The notes under the pieces are model-generated. The model worked only from the letters and a program-made list of their open reading frames with translations, had not been told where the DNA came from and made no database searches. Below, piece after piece: positions 25,061 to 33,152 of a DNA stretch of 34,717 bases (the stretch's first letter is position 1; every line of letters begins with the position of its first letter). The stretch lies in NCBI RefSeq assembly GCF_000378405.1, contig NZ_KB899637.1, positions 406,203-440,919 on the forward strand, given 5' to 3'. A program made the translations under genes and the position numbers. Origin of the DNA: Succinimonas amylolytica DSM 2873 (lineage in GTDB: Bacteria; Pseudomonadota; Gammaproteobacteria; Enterobacterales; Succinivibrionaceae).

Positions 25061-25585
25061 TTATGAATCGTAGAAATCCTGTCCCTTTTCGGTAACCAGC
25101 CTCTCGGTCTTCGGATACGCGAAGATCTCCGGATTTCCGGCATTCTTCTCAAGATAGTCCGCAAATCTTTCGGCATGCCATTTTGCCATGAGGAGGTTGT
25201 GCAGCAGATAATTGCCGCAGTTTTCAGCTGTAGCTCCGGGGACGGCCGCAGCAGTGCTGACGGATCTGAAGGCCCGGAGAAGGAGTCCGTGGATTTCCTG
25301 CGGCCGGCGTCCCCCCTTGAGGATGAGATAGAAGCCGGTGAGACAGCCCATGGGACCCCAGTAGATGATTTCATCCTTCCATTCGGGATCGTTTCTTAAG
25401 AAGGTGGCGATGATATGCTCCAGAGAGTGCATGGCCGCCACGTCAACGGCCGGCTCCCGGTTGGGTCTGGTAACCCGGATGTCATAGGTGGTAATCGCAC
25501 TGTCCCCGGCAGTATCCTGTCTGCTGATGAATATTCCGGGCACGATGCGGGTATGGTCAACGGAAAAGCTTGGTATCAGATCCAT
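25061..25585 (-). CDS. luxS: S-ribosylhomocysteine lyase
   Basis: LuxS splits S-ribosylhomocysteine into homocysteine and DPD, the precursor of autoinducer 2, in the activated methyl cycle. The protein has 174 aa, a normal length. Visible signatures: PSFSVDHTRIVPGIF at the start, the metal-binding AAMHSLEH (H53 and H57), the catalytic C81 in GPMGCLTGFYL, and the third metal ligand C123 in ENCGNYL. The residue after the catalytic cysteine is Leu where I expect Arg (GCRTGF). AAGGA lies 8 nt before ATG 25585. The gene is monocistronic. Together with metY it gives the cell two routes to homocysteine within this window. Confidence 0.95.
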   Translation of the reverse strand: MDLIPSFSVDHTRIVPGIFISRQDTAGDSAITTYDIRVTRPNREPAVDVAAMHSLEHIIATFLRNDPEWKDEIIYWGPMGCLTGFYLILKGGRRPQEIHGLLLRAFRSVSTAAAVPGATAENCGNYLLHNLLMAKWHAERFADYLEKNAGNPEIFAYPKTERLVTEKGQDFYDS

Positions 25586-26148
25586 GCGGTAGTTCCTTTT
25601 TCTTGGTGTTTTTTTGCGGCCTCGCGGTTTCCGGAGTAAGGGGGCCGGATTCCTCCGGTTCCCGCCGCATTTCTGTTTCCCTGGCGCTGAAGCATTCCGG
25701 TTTTCCCTCTGGAAGGGACCGGCCCTGAGCGCAACTCTGGCAAGGATATCAGATTATGAAGGAGTCAGCTACAGTGATTTTCAGAACCCGGATGCCGGGG
25801 AACTCCGGCCAGACTCCCTGGAAAACCATCACGGCAGAATATCCAGGCTTCAGGTCAGAAAAATCTGAAAATTTGCTATGTGGCTAACATGAATGTTTCG
25901 GGCTACCCGTTAATATTTAAGGAGCAACGCAGGAGAAAGATCGTTAAATGCGAATTTTTCCGCCATTCCTGAGGCACTCCGGCCCTTCGAAGTCCCCCGG
26001 TGCGTCCCCGGGTTTCCGAATAGGGGGGGGAGGAGTTCCTGGCTGCCGGCAGTGGTGCCTCCTACGGTTTACACTCCCGGACCCCGGCAGGAAAGGTGCC
26101 GTTCTGATTCCGGAAGGTGGCTTTCAGAAAGAGTCTCTCCGGATTATG
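25586..26148. other. Non-coding region upstream of luxS
   Basis: About 560 nt between luxS and the end of the 563-aa gene, both on the minus strand. It contains the small dyad TCAGA-AAAA-TCTGA (25855-25868) and a run of eight G (26023-26030). A plus-strand frame from 25948 has an AGGAG upstream but runs antisense into the next gene with poor composition, so it is not called. Confidence 0.4.
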
Positions 26149-27840
26149 TCATGCTGCTTTCCCCGCCCTTCTTTTTTGTCTGTTCCGGTATTCTGCTACC
26201 TGATATGGCCGGAAGTTCTGATCATTGAGATGCCTCTGGAGCACGCCTACGGTCCTGTTCACGATACCGGTCATGAGTGCCTTTTCCCGGCAGGTAACAT
26301 CCTTTCTGGTCAGTGTTTTTATGGCCCAGTCCAGATTTGCCACTTTGGTCATCATGGAGCAGGTGAACAGTATTGCCGAAAATGGCATGTTATGGTGTCC
26401 GGAGGGATCGATATTCCTTCTGGTTCTGAGGGGTATGGACTTCAGGGAGAGCGGAAATCTGGCCGGGTTCAGTTTCCCGCTGTTCTTCCCGCAGGAGTCT
26501 CTGCGGCTTTCCGGGGTAATGGATTGTTCGGCACCGATTATCTTTCTTAGAATGTCGATGGCCAGACAGTAGTAGGATATTTCATGGGCGGTAGCCCTGT
26601 TCAGGAAGCTGTCCGAAAGAACGTGCTCCCGGGTGGGCAGGGACTCTGCCGGAACCTCCCGTGTGATGGTTCTGTTTCGAATATGGTTATGCCGGGCCCG
26701 GGGCTTGCAGGAGCTGTAGACGAGGTCGGTGGCACAGGCCCGGGGAACTCCGCGGTCTGACATGAATTCCAGAAGGCTGTTCAGAGCTCCGGTGTTTTCG
26801 GAACCGAACAGGTTGAGATTGATAATGGAGTGTTCCCGGTACTGGGGGAAGGAAATATCCAGATCCTTTATCATGTCCCCAATGATATCTGCGGGGTTCC
26901 TGACGGTAAACAGCCTGAGGAGCCTGATATCGTTCAGAAAGCCCCAGATTGGAAAGGGAAGCAGGGTAAATACGTGCCGGGCAGCGGGAATTCTGCCGAT
27001 AATGAGATTTACCAGCACGCCTTCAAGTCCCGGTTCCCGTGCAATCATTGAAATCACCATGTTGTTATAGGCCATGATCCAGTCCGCCCTCCGGGTGCCC
27101 GAATTCTCCGGGGTGTCCGCTCCTCCGGGAACGTGTTTGCGAAGGTAGGATATCAGGGTTTTCTTGAGGAGACTCCTTTCTTCCCGGGAAATGAATGGAT
27201 TGCTGCTTTCGATAAACTCGTTGCATTCCGGGGCGTTTTCCATAAAGAAGCTTTTGAACTCGAGGAAGTTCAGATCCTCAATGTATTCAGAGTACCAGTC
27301 GTTAAGAATTGCCAGATTTCTGGCCAGGCTTTCCGGGGACTTGAACGACTGAATCGTACTGTCCAGAAAGCTGTTCAGGCTTTTCATATAGGCCTTAGGT
27401 TCATCGCCCCAGTGTCTGATGAAGGCGGAGGGGTGCATTTTTATCAGAAAGCTCCGGAAGCGGCGCCGGAATTCTCCGATACAGAACCGCGGGCTGTTCA
27501 CTTTCCTGAGCCAGGGAAAATCGGCAATCAGGGCAGATATCTTGATCTTTGAGAGGTATTTTTCCAGATGATCCCATTCCAGAATGCTATCCTGCGGCAG
27601 AGAGGCCGATGCGGTATCAGAAGAATTATGAGCGGAGTGACTGGTATTTTCTCTGAAGGGCAGCAAGAGGTTCTCTGCGGCCGGAGTCTGGTTTATCTGG
27701 CCCGGTAAATTCATGATAATGCTACAGGTTTTGATCTGATCAATAATCATGGATTCTCTGCTGGGGATGGTTTTAATGAGATGTTTTGGAAAACTAATGC
27801 TGTTATAGTTATAAATATACATGTTCAGTTTATCACGCAT
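26149..27840 (-). CDS. Hypothetical protein, 563 aa
   Basis: I do not recognise the family. The frame is long, uses codons like its neighbours and reads as a soluble, mixed alpha protein without a signal peptide. The first ~30 residues are Tyr/Asn/Ile-rich (MRDKLNMYIYNYNSISFPK). The middle has many helical-looking segments, and the last ~120 residues are basic (for example RTRRNIDPSGHH and YRNRQKRRAGKAA at the C-terminus), which would suit nucleic-acid binding. A segment near residue 480-500 (MPFSAILFTCSMMTKVANLDW) is hydrophobic but short. The start is uncertain: no good Shine-Dalgarno sequence precedes ATG 27840, and the internal Met at residue 31 is an alternative. Its 5' region is AT-rich. 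It may belong to the neighbouring transfer region, but nothing proves that. Confidence 0.6.
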   Translation of the reverse strand: MRDKLNMYIYNYNSISFPKHLIKTIPSRESMIIDQIKTCSIIMNLPGQINQTPAAENLLLPFRENTSHSAHNSSDTASASLPQDSILEWDHLEKYLSKIKISALIADFPWLRKVNSPRFCIGEFRRRFRSFLIKMHPSAFIRHWGDEPKAYMKSLNSFLDSTIQSFKSPESLARNLAILNDWYSEYIEDLNFLEFKSFFMENAPECNEFIESSNPFISREERSLLKKTLISYLRKHVPGGADTPENSGTRRADWIMAYNNMVISMIAREPGLEGVLVNLIIGRIPAARHVFTLLPFPIWGFLNDIRLLRLFTVRNPADIIGDMIKDLDISFPQYREHSIINLNLFGSENTGALNSLLEFMSDRGVPRACATDLVYSSCKPRARHNHIRNRTITREVPAESLPTREHVLSDSFLNRATAHEISYYCLAIDILRKIIGAEQSITPESRRDSCGKNSGKLNPARFPLSLKSIPLRTRRNIDPSGHHNMPFSAILFTCSMMTKVANLDWAIKTLTRKDVTCREKALMTGIVNRTVGVLQRHLNDQNFRPYQVAEYRNRQKRRAGKAA

Positions 27841-28422
27841 TTTGATTTTAGACAGGTTGACAGATATAACATCATAAAAATGCCATCTGAAAACGTTATA
27901 TCCCTTATAACAGCAATAGAGACATATTTGTCTTGCAGCCTTAAGCTCCTTATGATGTGATTGCGGTCATATTTTATAACAAAAATGTGATCTGGTGCAA
28001 AATTTTTATAAAATTCCGCCCGGGGCTGCGTGTCCGGCCTGAGCAGCACAGTATAAGTGCCCCGGAAAAGTTTTCCGTAAATAAAGCCTTTTCTCCTGTC
28101 AGGAAGATTCCGGAAAAAAGTGGCCGGAGAGCAGAAGAACAGACGGGCGGCAGGGGCCCGTTTTTCCGGAGAACAGACAGCAGAGATGCGAAACAGCAGA
28201 GATTAGGAGACTCAGCGGAGAAGGAAATAATTCTGAGCCCCGGCACCCGCTGTCAAGAGTTTTCGTACCATTTAGAGAACCCGCAGTTTTTGGGGCTCCG
28301 CGCTTTTCGTTCAAAGAAATCCGCAAAAACCGCCGGTCCCGCATTTAAGGCTTATTTTACGAAGCAGAAATTTTTTGGTCTTACCATACCTCCGTTTTTA
28401 AGAACTGGAGGTACAGACAAAT
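27841..28422. other. Non-coding region between divergent units
   Basis: About 580 nt between the unknown 563-aa gene and the transfer operon. The first ~170 nt are AT-rich and likely contain the minus-strand promoter. The rest resembles a long leader. Frames on either strand here lack ribosome-binding sites and coding character. A hairpin at the end is listed separately. Confidence 0.4.
28387..28413 (+). promoter_or_regulatory. Hairpin that would hide the ribosome-binding site of the transfer operon
   Basis: TACCTCC (28387-28393) pairs perfectly with GGAGGTA (28407-28413) across a 13-nt loop. The right arm contains the only Shine-Dalgarno sequence (GGAGG) before ATG 28423, at 11 nt. Folding would block initiation. 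Confidence 0.45.
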
Positions 28423-29454
28423 ATGGCGGTATCCGGACTTCCCTCTCCCGGTGTCCTTCTCATGCTTTTGGGGTTAATAACCGGCACCGGGGCAACTCTC
28501 ACGATTCCCGGAGAAAAGCTGCTTTCGGATATCCTGAGGCTGTCAGATGAAGTGCTGACGGTTTCTGCGTCTCCGCAGAATCAGGACTGCCGGGACACCT
28601 CTGCCGGGCGTGACTGTTCCGGACAGATCCGTTATCCTGGAGCCCGGGAGAGTTCTGCTGATTATTCCGGCGAAACCGGGAACTCCTCCCAGGGCAGCAG
28701 AGGCAGGGCCTTTCTGGAAATCGGCTTTCTCCCGGGAGCAGCCCTGGTGGCTGCCTCCTTTGAGGCCAGTATCTCCCGAAAATCCCGTTCCGGTGCCGCA
28801 GGGAGTCCGGATCCAGCGGCTGCTTCCCGCTCCGGGATACCGTCACGCGTGTCTTCGGAGGACCGCTCCTTTTCAGAAAAAACTCCCGGAGTCCTCCTTG
28901 GGGAATTTCTGGCTGAACAGGCTCTGGCATACCAGGAGCAGCTTCTGGCCCGGAGGTATCCGCTTAAAGGCCTCCCGCTTTCCGAGAAACGGCGTCTCCG
29001 GGAGATTCTGGAAAGGGAGCGGGAACGTCTTCCTGAAAAGGTTCTGGATACCTTCATAAGCAGCGGAGCCGTTTTCATCCGCACGGACGGCATTTCTGCG
29101 GTAAACCGGCTCCGTCTTCTCGGATTCTATGCCGGTATGGTATACCGGATTCTGAAGAATGATTTCCCGGTGCTGAGCGTTTATTTTCTGGGAATCATTC
29201 TGGATGCGGGAATCACCCGCTACCTCAAGCTCCGGGACGGCTATCTTCCGGTACCGCGCCGCTACAGTCTTTCTGCTCTGGGAACTGCGGTTCATATCGG
29301 TGCGGTGCCGGTGCTTCTTATTCCTTTCCTGCTGCCGCCAGCAGTGCTTCCGGCAGTATGCAGCGTCCTCATGCTGACCCTGGGCGTCTGTGTTCATACG
29401 CTAATCATCAATCTTTCCGCACGGCCCTCAAGTGACCTTCTTAATCAGGAGTAA
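28423..29454 (+). CDS. Unknown membrane protein heading the transfer operon
   Basis: A 343-aa protein that I do not recognise. An N-terminal hydrophobic stretch (residues 6-25, VLLMLLGLITGTGATL) looks like a signal or anchor. Residues 60-150 are Ser/Gly/Arg-rich and probably loose. Residues 165-220 are strongly charged and helical (KRRLREILERERERLPEKV). The C-terminal third has two or three membrane segments, around YFLGIILDAG and in AVHIGAVPVLLIPFLLPPAVLPAVCSVLMLTLGVCVHTLII. It ends 12 nt before traL and surely shares its transcript. In F-like systems the pilin gene lies in this position, but this product is far too large and too different to be a pilin. A role in the transfer apparatus or in entry exclusion is possible, but only by position. 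Confidence 0.7.
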   Translation: MAVSGLPSPGVLLMLLGLITGTGATLTIPGEKLLSDILRLSDEVLTVSASPQNQDCRDTSAGRDCSGQIRYPGARESSADYSGETGNSSQGSRGRAFLEIGFLPGAALVAASFEASISRKSRSGAAGSPDPAAASRSGIPSRVSSEDRSFSEKTPGVLLGEFLAEQALAYQEQLLARRYPLKGLPLSEKRRLREILERERERLPEKVLDTFISSGAVFIRTDGISAVNRLRLLGFYAGMVYRILKNDFPVLSVYFLGIILDAGITRYLKLRDGYLPVPRRYSLSALGTAVHIGAVPVLLIPFLLPPAVLPAVCSVLMLTLGVCVHTLIINLSARPSSDLLNQE

Positions 29455-29466
29455 CCAGCAAAATTT

Positions 29467-29745
29467 ATGAATCAGATTGAAATCCCCAGATATGTTGACG
29501 ATCCGCCAGTGATTCTGCTCTGGTCGGTAGATGAGATTACCCCGCTTTTAGCCGGTCTTTTTCTGGGAATCCAGCTTGGTCAGGCCTTGCTCTGTACTGT
29601 TCTGGGTCTCCTTATGACCCATTTTTACCGGAAATGCCTGGATGCCAGTCAGGACGGCTTTCTGGCCGGTTTTATGTACTGGTACGGTCTCTGGAGTGTC
29701 CGGGGCCGGATTTTCCCCAACCCCTTTATTCGGGAATACCGGTAG
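29467..29745 (+). CDS. traL: Type IV conjugative transfer protein TraL
   Basis: A 92-aa inner-membrane protein of the F-type secretion system. The N-terminal IEIPRYVDDPPVILLWSVDEI and the C-terminal MYWYGLWSVRGRIFPNPFIREYR match TraL of the SXT/IncC and F groups. Between them lies a hydrophobic hairpin (LLAGLFLGIQLGQALLCTVLGLLMTHFY). TraL is the VirB3-like component needed for pilus assembly. GGAG is 15 nt upstream, rather far, so coupling to the previous gene is likely. It is followed by traE after 9 nt. Confidence 0.9.
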   Translation: MNQIEIPRYVDDPPVILLWSVDEITPLLAGLFLGIQLGQALLCTVLGLLMTHFYRKCLDASQDGFLAGFMYWYGLWSVRGRIFPNPFIREYR

Positions 29746-29754
29746 GAGGAGACG

Positions 29755-30411
29755 ATGAATTTTCAGACACTGCTTACCTCCTGGCAGGGGCTCAGAACGG
29801 CGGTTTATATTCTCTCCGCCTTCTGCGCCTCTTTGATTGCTGCTAACCTGGCACTGACCCTGGGGCTGGTTTTTCATGACGAAACCGTGGTGCTGGTGCC
29901 CCCCATTCTGGATTCAAAGGTTTCGGTTTCCCGCAGACAGGCGGACGAGGGGCTCCTCAAATCCTGGGGCCTTTATTTCGCGCAGCTTCTTGGAAATGCC
30001 ACTCCCGGCAATACCGAGTTTCTGAAGGAGTCCATGGCCCCGGTGCTTTCTCCGAAGGTATTTAGCGAATTTATGACAGCACTGAACACCCAGGCCGAGG
30101 AAATGCGCTTTGACCGGGTGAGTCTCAGGTTTGAGCCCCGTCTTGTGCAGTATGAAAAAAGCACGGGGCTTGTGTTTGTCACCGGCCAGAGTGTGGCTGT
30201 CGGTCCTGGCGGGGACGAAAAAAGAAAGGAACGCACCTACGAGTTCCTGATTGAGATCCGTAATTTCATGCCGCTCCTTTCCCGTATGGATACCTATCAG
30301 GGAAGCGCCCGTACCTCCAGGGTGCGTGAAAAGCTTCGGGCCCGGGATAACCGGAACGGAGCCGGCCGTAACAAAGATAACAGAAGGAGAGATGATCATA
30401 ATGAGTATTAA
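29755..30411 (+). CDS. traE: Type IV conjugative transfer protein TraE
   Basis: A 218-aa VirB5-position/VirB8-like component of the F-type system. The N-terminal membrane helix is at residues 15-42 (TAVYILSAFCASLIAANLALTLGLV). Then come the family-typical VLVPPILDSKVSVSRRQADEGLLKSWGLYFAQLLGNATPGN and a beta-rich periplasmic domain with VFVTGQSVAVGPGGDEK and YEFLIEIRN. The last ~30 residues are Arg/Asn-rich and extend beyond the usual end. TAGGAGGA is 4 nt before ATG 29755. The stop overlaps the start of the traK frame by 11 nt. Confidence 0.9.
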   Translation: MNFQTLLTSWQGLRTAVYILSAFCASLIAANLALTLGLVFHDETVVLVPPILDSKVSVSRRQADEGLLKSWGLYFAQLLGNATPGNTEFLKESMAPVLSPKVFSEFMTALNTQAEEMRFDRVSLRFEPRLVQYEKSTGLVFVTGQSVAVGPGGDEKRKERTYEFLIEIRNFMPLLSRMDTYQGSARTSRVREKLRARDNRNGAGRNKDNRRRDDHNEY

Positions 30412-31630
30412 CCTTAAAGACTGTTTTATAAAAACCATAGCCGGCTGCCGGAGATCGCTGTCCAGGTTTGGAAGGCCCATCTCCAGGGGCGTCCGGAAGG
30501 CGCAGGGAGTACTGAAACGGAGGTATTCCGGAAGGCTCACGAAAGACTGGCTTCCCCGTGCTGTCCGTGATGGCTGGTACCGGACGCTCTGGTTCCTCCG
30601 GACAGTGCAGTCCTGTCTCCTGTCCGGAAGAGAGCTGCCGGGGACTGTCCGGGAAGAGAAAAAGGAAAAAGGGGAGCGCCTCTGCGAGTTTCTGGTAGTG
30701 ATCCGGAATCCGGCCCCCTTCCTGACCTTCAGGGAAAACAGCCGCGGATGCTTCCCGGGCTATGGGAGAATGGGAATTTTTCTGAGAGATCCGCATGTCA
30801 GAAGGATCTGGGAGTACATTATGCTCTTCCTTTTCCGGGAGCATTATGATTCCGGAAGCCTCCGGAAGCGGCAGTACCACTTTATCCCGCTAATGCTTTT
30901 CAGTATTTTTTTCATGGGGCAGTCTGTTGAAAATGCAGAGGCCGGAGAGGCCGGGACCCTGCCTCCGGAATTCCGGTTCAGCTTCAGGGTGGCCCGGGAT
31001 GACCTGAACCGGATTCTGTTTCCGTTTCCCGGAATTACTGTGAGCACCGTTTCCGAAGGGGAGATCCGCACTGACGGCGGGGCCCTCTATGTCCTTCCGG
31101 ATTCCGATGCCCCCATAACGCTTTTTGTATCTCCTGAGGATAATCCGGAGGTGAGCTTTCTTCTGGAGCTCCTGCCGGATTCCGGGAGTGCCAGAAGCTA
31201 CCGGATTCCGCTGCCCCGGGTTCTTTCCGGCGGCCGCGGTGCGAAAGGAGACGGTAGCGACGAGGTTGCGGCCGAATCCCGGGAGACACAGCTTTCCCGG
31301 GGCTTTACCGGTATCTGGAAGGCTCTGAACCGTTCCTCTGAAATCCCGCAGGAGATTGCAGGCTACACCAGAATTCCGGAACGCCAGGTTCGTGACTCCT
31401 ATGGGGATATTTCGGGACTCTGCAATGCCTATCAGGAAACCTCCTTTGCCGGAGCCTGGAGCAGGGGGGAGTATCTTTACGTCATGCTGATGCTGAAAAA
31501 CAGTCTTGCTGTAAAAACCGATATCTACTGTCCGGCCCGGAAGATTCTCGGCTACAGTCTTCTTAACACCACGGCGGTGTCTTCCGGCGGCCAGCGCCGT
31601 ATCATTGTTGCCCTGCACCGGAGCGTCTGA
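30401..31630 (+). CDS. traK: Type IV conjugative transfer secretin-like protein TraK, with unusual N-terminal extension
   Basis: The C-terminal ~250 residues fit TraK, the VirB9-like periplasmic/outer-membrane protein of F-type systems. It has a beta-rich region (FRVARDDLNRILFPFPGITV..TDGGALYVLPDSDAPITLFVSPED) and an end ILGYSLLNTTAVSSGGQRRIIV. The frame is open from ATG 30401 (409 aa; GGAG 11 nt upstream), but usual TraK proteins are near 250-300 aa with a signal peptide. An internal ATG at 30821 has GGGAG at 6 nt and gives 269 aa with a hydrophobic segment FIPLMLFSIFFMGQ before VENAEA, so this may be the true start. ATG 30893 is a third option. The 140-residue extension is very basic and holds a TraE-like stretch. 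Confidence 0.82.
   Translation: MSINLKDCFIKTIAGCRRSLSRFGRPISRGVRKAQGVLKRRYSGRLTKDWLPRAVRDGWYRTLWFLRTVQSCLLSGRELPGTVREEKKEKGERLCEFLVVIRNPAPFLTFRENSRGCFPGYGRMGIFLRDPHVRRIWEYIMLFLFREHYDSGSLRKRQYHFIPLMLFSIFFMGQSVENAEAGEAGTLPPEFRFSFRVARDDLNRILFPFPGITVSTVSEGEIRTDGGALYVLPDSDAPITLFVSPEDNPEVSFLLELLPDSGSARSYRIPLPRVLSGGRGAKGDGSDEVAAESRETQLSRGFTGIWKALNRSSEIPQEIAGYTRIPERQVRDSYGDISGLCNAYQETSFAGAWSRGEYLYVMLMLKNSLAVKTDIYCPARKILGYSLLNTTAVSSGGQRRIIVALHRSV
30659..30747 (+). repeat. Segment similar to the 3' part of traE
   Basis: Within the traK extension, KGERLCEFLVVIRNPAPF aligns with RKERTYEFLIEIRNFMPL of TraE in the same phase. At the DNA level 30686-30709 and 30241-30264 agree at 19 of 24 positions. This suggests an old partial duplication of the traE tail, offset by 445 nt. 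Similarity fades on both sides. Confidence 0.4.
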
Positions 31631-31631
31631 G

Positions 31632-33152
31632 ATGGAATTCAAACTGTGGGACAGGCTTCCTCCCGGAGCAAGACGGGCCCTGGTGTGGGCGGGAGCCGGA
31701 ACTGTCATTGTTCTTACGGTACTTTCTGCCGGAAGCCCCGTCCGTGAGGATCGGAACCGGGAGCGGGATCTGGTCAAGAACGTGTTTTCAGACATTAACA
31801 CCCGGGAGGTGGGAGTGGACAGCCTGGCAGCATCGGTGGATCTTCTCCGCCAGCGTGAGGAGGCACTCCGGGGGGAGCTTCGGGATATCAGACACGAGAT
31901 GGAGCTTATCCGGAAAAACGCCGGTATTCTCGGCGCGGCCCAGGATCCGGAAAAGGCTGATGCCCGCCTGAAGGAGCTGGAAGATATTATCAGTGAATTC
32001 CGTGTGATAAAGAGTCTTCTTCCCAAAAGGCTGCGGGAGATGCGGAAGGAGGAAGGTGCTCCTGCTTCCGGTGATACGGGGCCGGGGCTCCCGGATTCCG
32101 GGACTGCCGGATCCGGAAGCTCTGCCGGGTGCTATGGTGAGAACTGTCCTGGTGGCAGTCCCGCCTCCGGCAGTATTTCCGGAGATTCAGAACCGGACCA
32201 GGAGGGGGAGCCGGTTCCGGATATCCGGGAGGAGTTCGTTTTTGAGGAGATTCCTCCGGCTGAGCCTGCCCGTTTTTCACGTGCTGCTCCGGCTCCTGAG
32301 CCCCGTCCCAGACGGCAGATCCGGAGAATATCCGGCGGAGAGGCGGGAGGCGGCCCCCGGAACCGTAAGGGCGATACCGGCCGGGGAGCCGCGGTTCCCC
32401 GGGATTCCCCGTCCCAGAAGTCCTCCGGCAGCCGTTCCGGAAAATCTGCCGGGGGGAGACAGGTCTATCTTCCGTCCGGCACTATCATGAGCGGCTATCT
32501 CATTACCGGCATTGATGCGCCTACCAGGGACGAGGCCAGAGGGGATCCCTTTCCGGTGCTGATTAACCTTGACAGGACGGCGATTCTTCCCGGGGACGGG
32601 CAGTATGATCTTTCGGGATGCTTCGTGCTGGCTGCAGGGTTCGGCGATCTCAGTTCGGAAAGAGTATATTTCCGGACTGAGAAGCTGAGCTGTATGGGAC
32701 CTTCCGGGAGGGTGGCGGAACAGAAGCTCAATGCCTATATTTCCGGAGAGGATGGAAAAGCGGGACTTAGAGGACGGCTGGTGTCCAAGCAGGGACGGCT
32801 GATTGCCAGGTCACTCACGGCCGGCTTTCTGGAAGGTCTTTCCGGGGCCTTTGATGTGAATCCGGTACCGGTTATCAGCACCACCGGCAGCAATGCCACT
32901 CAGTATCAGAGCGTGTACAGCCGGGATGCCCTGAGAGGTGCGGCAGTGTCCGGAGCCGATAAGGCCCTGGAACGGGTGGCGGATTTCTATCTCCGTCTGG
33001 CCGACAGCATGTTTCCCGTGCTGGAAGTAGATGCTGCCCGGAGAATCGATATTGTGGTCACTGAGGGAGTGAGTCTCGAATTTGATTTCCGGGGCCGGGA
33101 GGGGCGTCAGGACGGCTTTTATGCGGATAACACCAAAGGGAGTCAGGGATGA
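31632..33152 (+). CDS. traB: Type IV conjugative transfer protein TraB (VirB10-like)
   Basis: A 506-aa envelope-spanning protein that links inner and outer membrane in the F-type core complex. It has a short cytoplasmic start MEFKLWDRLPPGARRALVWAG, one membrane helix (residues 15-32), a coiled-coil segment (LRQREEALRGELRDIRHEMELIRK), a Gly/Ser/Pro/Arg-rich linker of about 130 residues (PAPEPRPRRQ), and the TrbI-like barrel domain starting VYLPSGTIMSGYLITGIDAPT, with LINLDRTAILPGDGQYDLSGC and RLVSKQGRLIARSLTAGFLEG. ATG 31632 lies 1 nt after the traK stop; an upstream in-frame start at 31605 inside traK is not needed. The linker is longer than usual. The stop overlaps traF by ATGA. Confidence 0.92.
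   Translation: MEFKLWDRLPPGARRALVWAGAGTVIVLTVLSAGSPVREDRNRERDLVKNVFSDINTREVGVDSLAASVDLLRQREEALRGELRDIRHEMELIRKNAGILGAAQDPEKADARLKELEDIISEFRVIKSLLPKRLREMRKEEGAPASGDTGPGLPDSGTAGSGSSAGCYGENCPGGSPASGSISGDSEPDQEGEPVPDIREEFVFEEIPPAEPARFSRAAPAPEPRPRRQIRRISGGEAGGGPRNRKGDTGRGAAVPRDSPSQKSSGSRSGKSAGGRQVYLPSGTIMSGYLITGIDAPTRDEARGDPFPVLINLDRTAILPGDGQYDLSGCFVLAAGFGDLSSERVYFRTEKLSCMGPSGRVAEQKLNAYISGEDGKAGLRGRLVSKQGRLIARSLTAGFLEGLSGAFDVNPVPVISTTGSNATQYQSVYSRDALRGAAVSGADKALERVADFYLRLADSMFPVLEVDAARRIDIVVTEGVSLEFDFRGREGRQDGFYADNTKGSQG

Noticed and set aside
26023-26030. G8 homopolymer as a phase-variation tract
   Set aside because: It lies in a gap, not in a credible gene or near a recognised promoter.
25948-26550. 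200-codon plus-strand frame with an AGGAG upstream
   Set aside because: It runs antisense into the 563-aa gene, is rich in Pro/Gly/Cys without domain features, and the opposite strand is a better gene.
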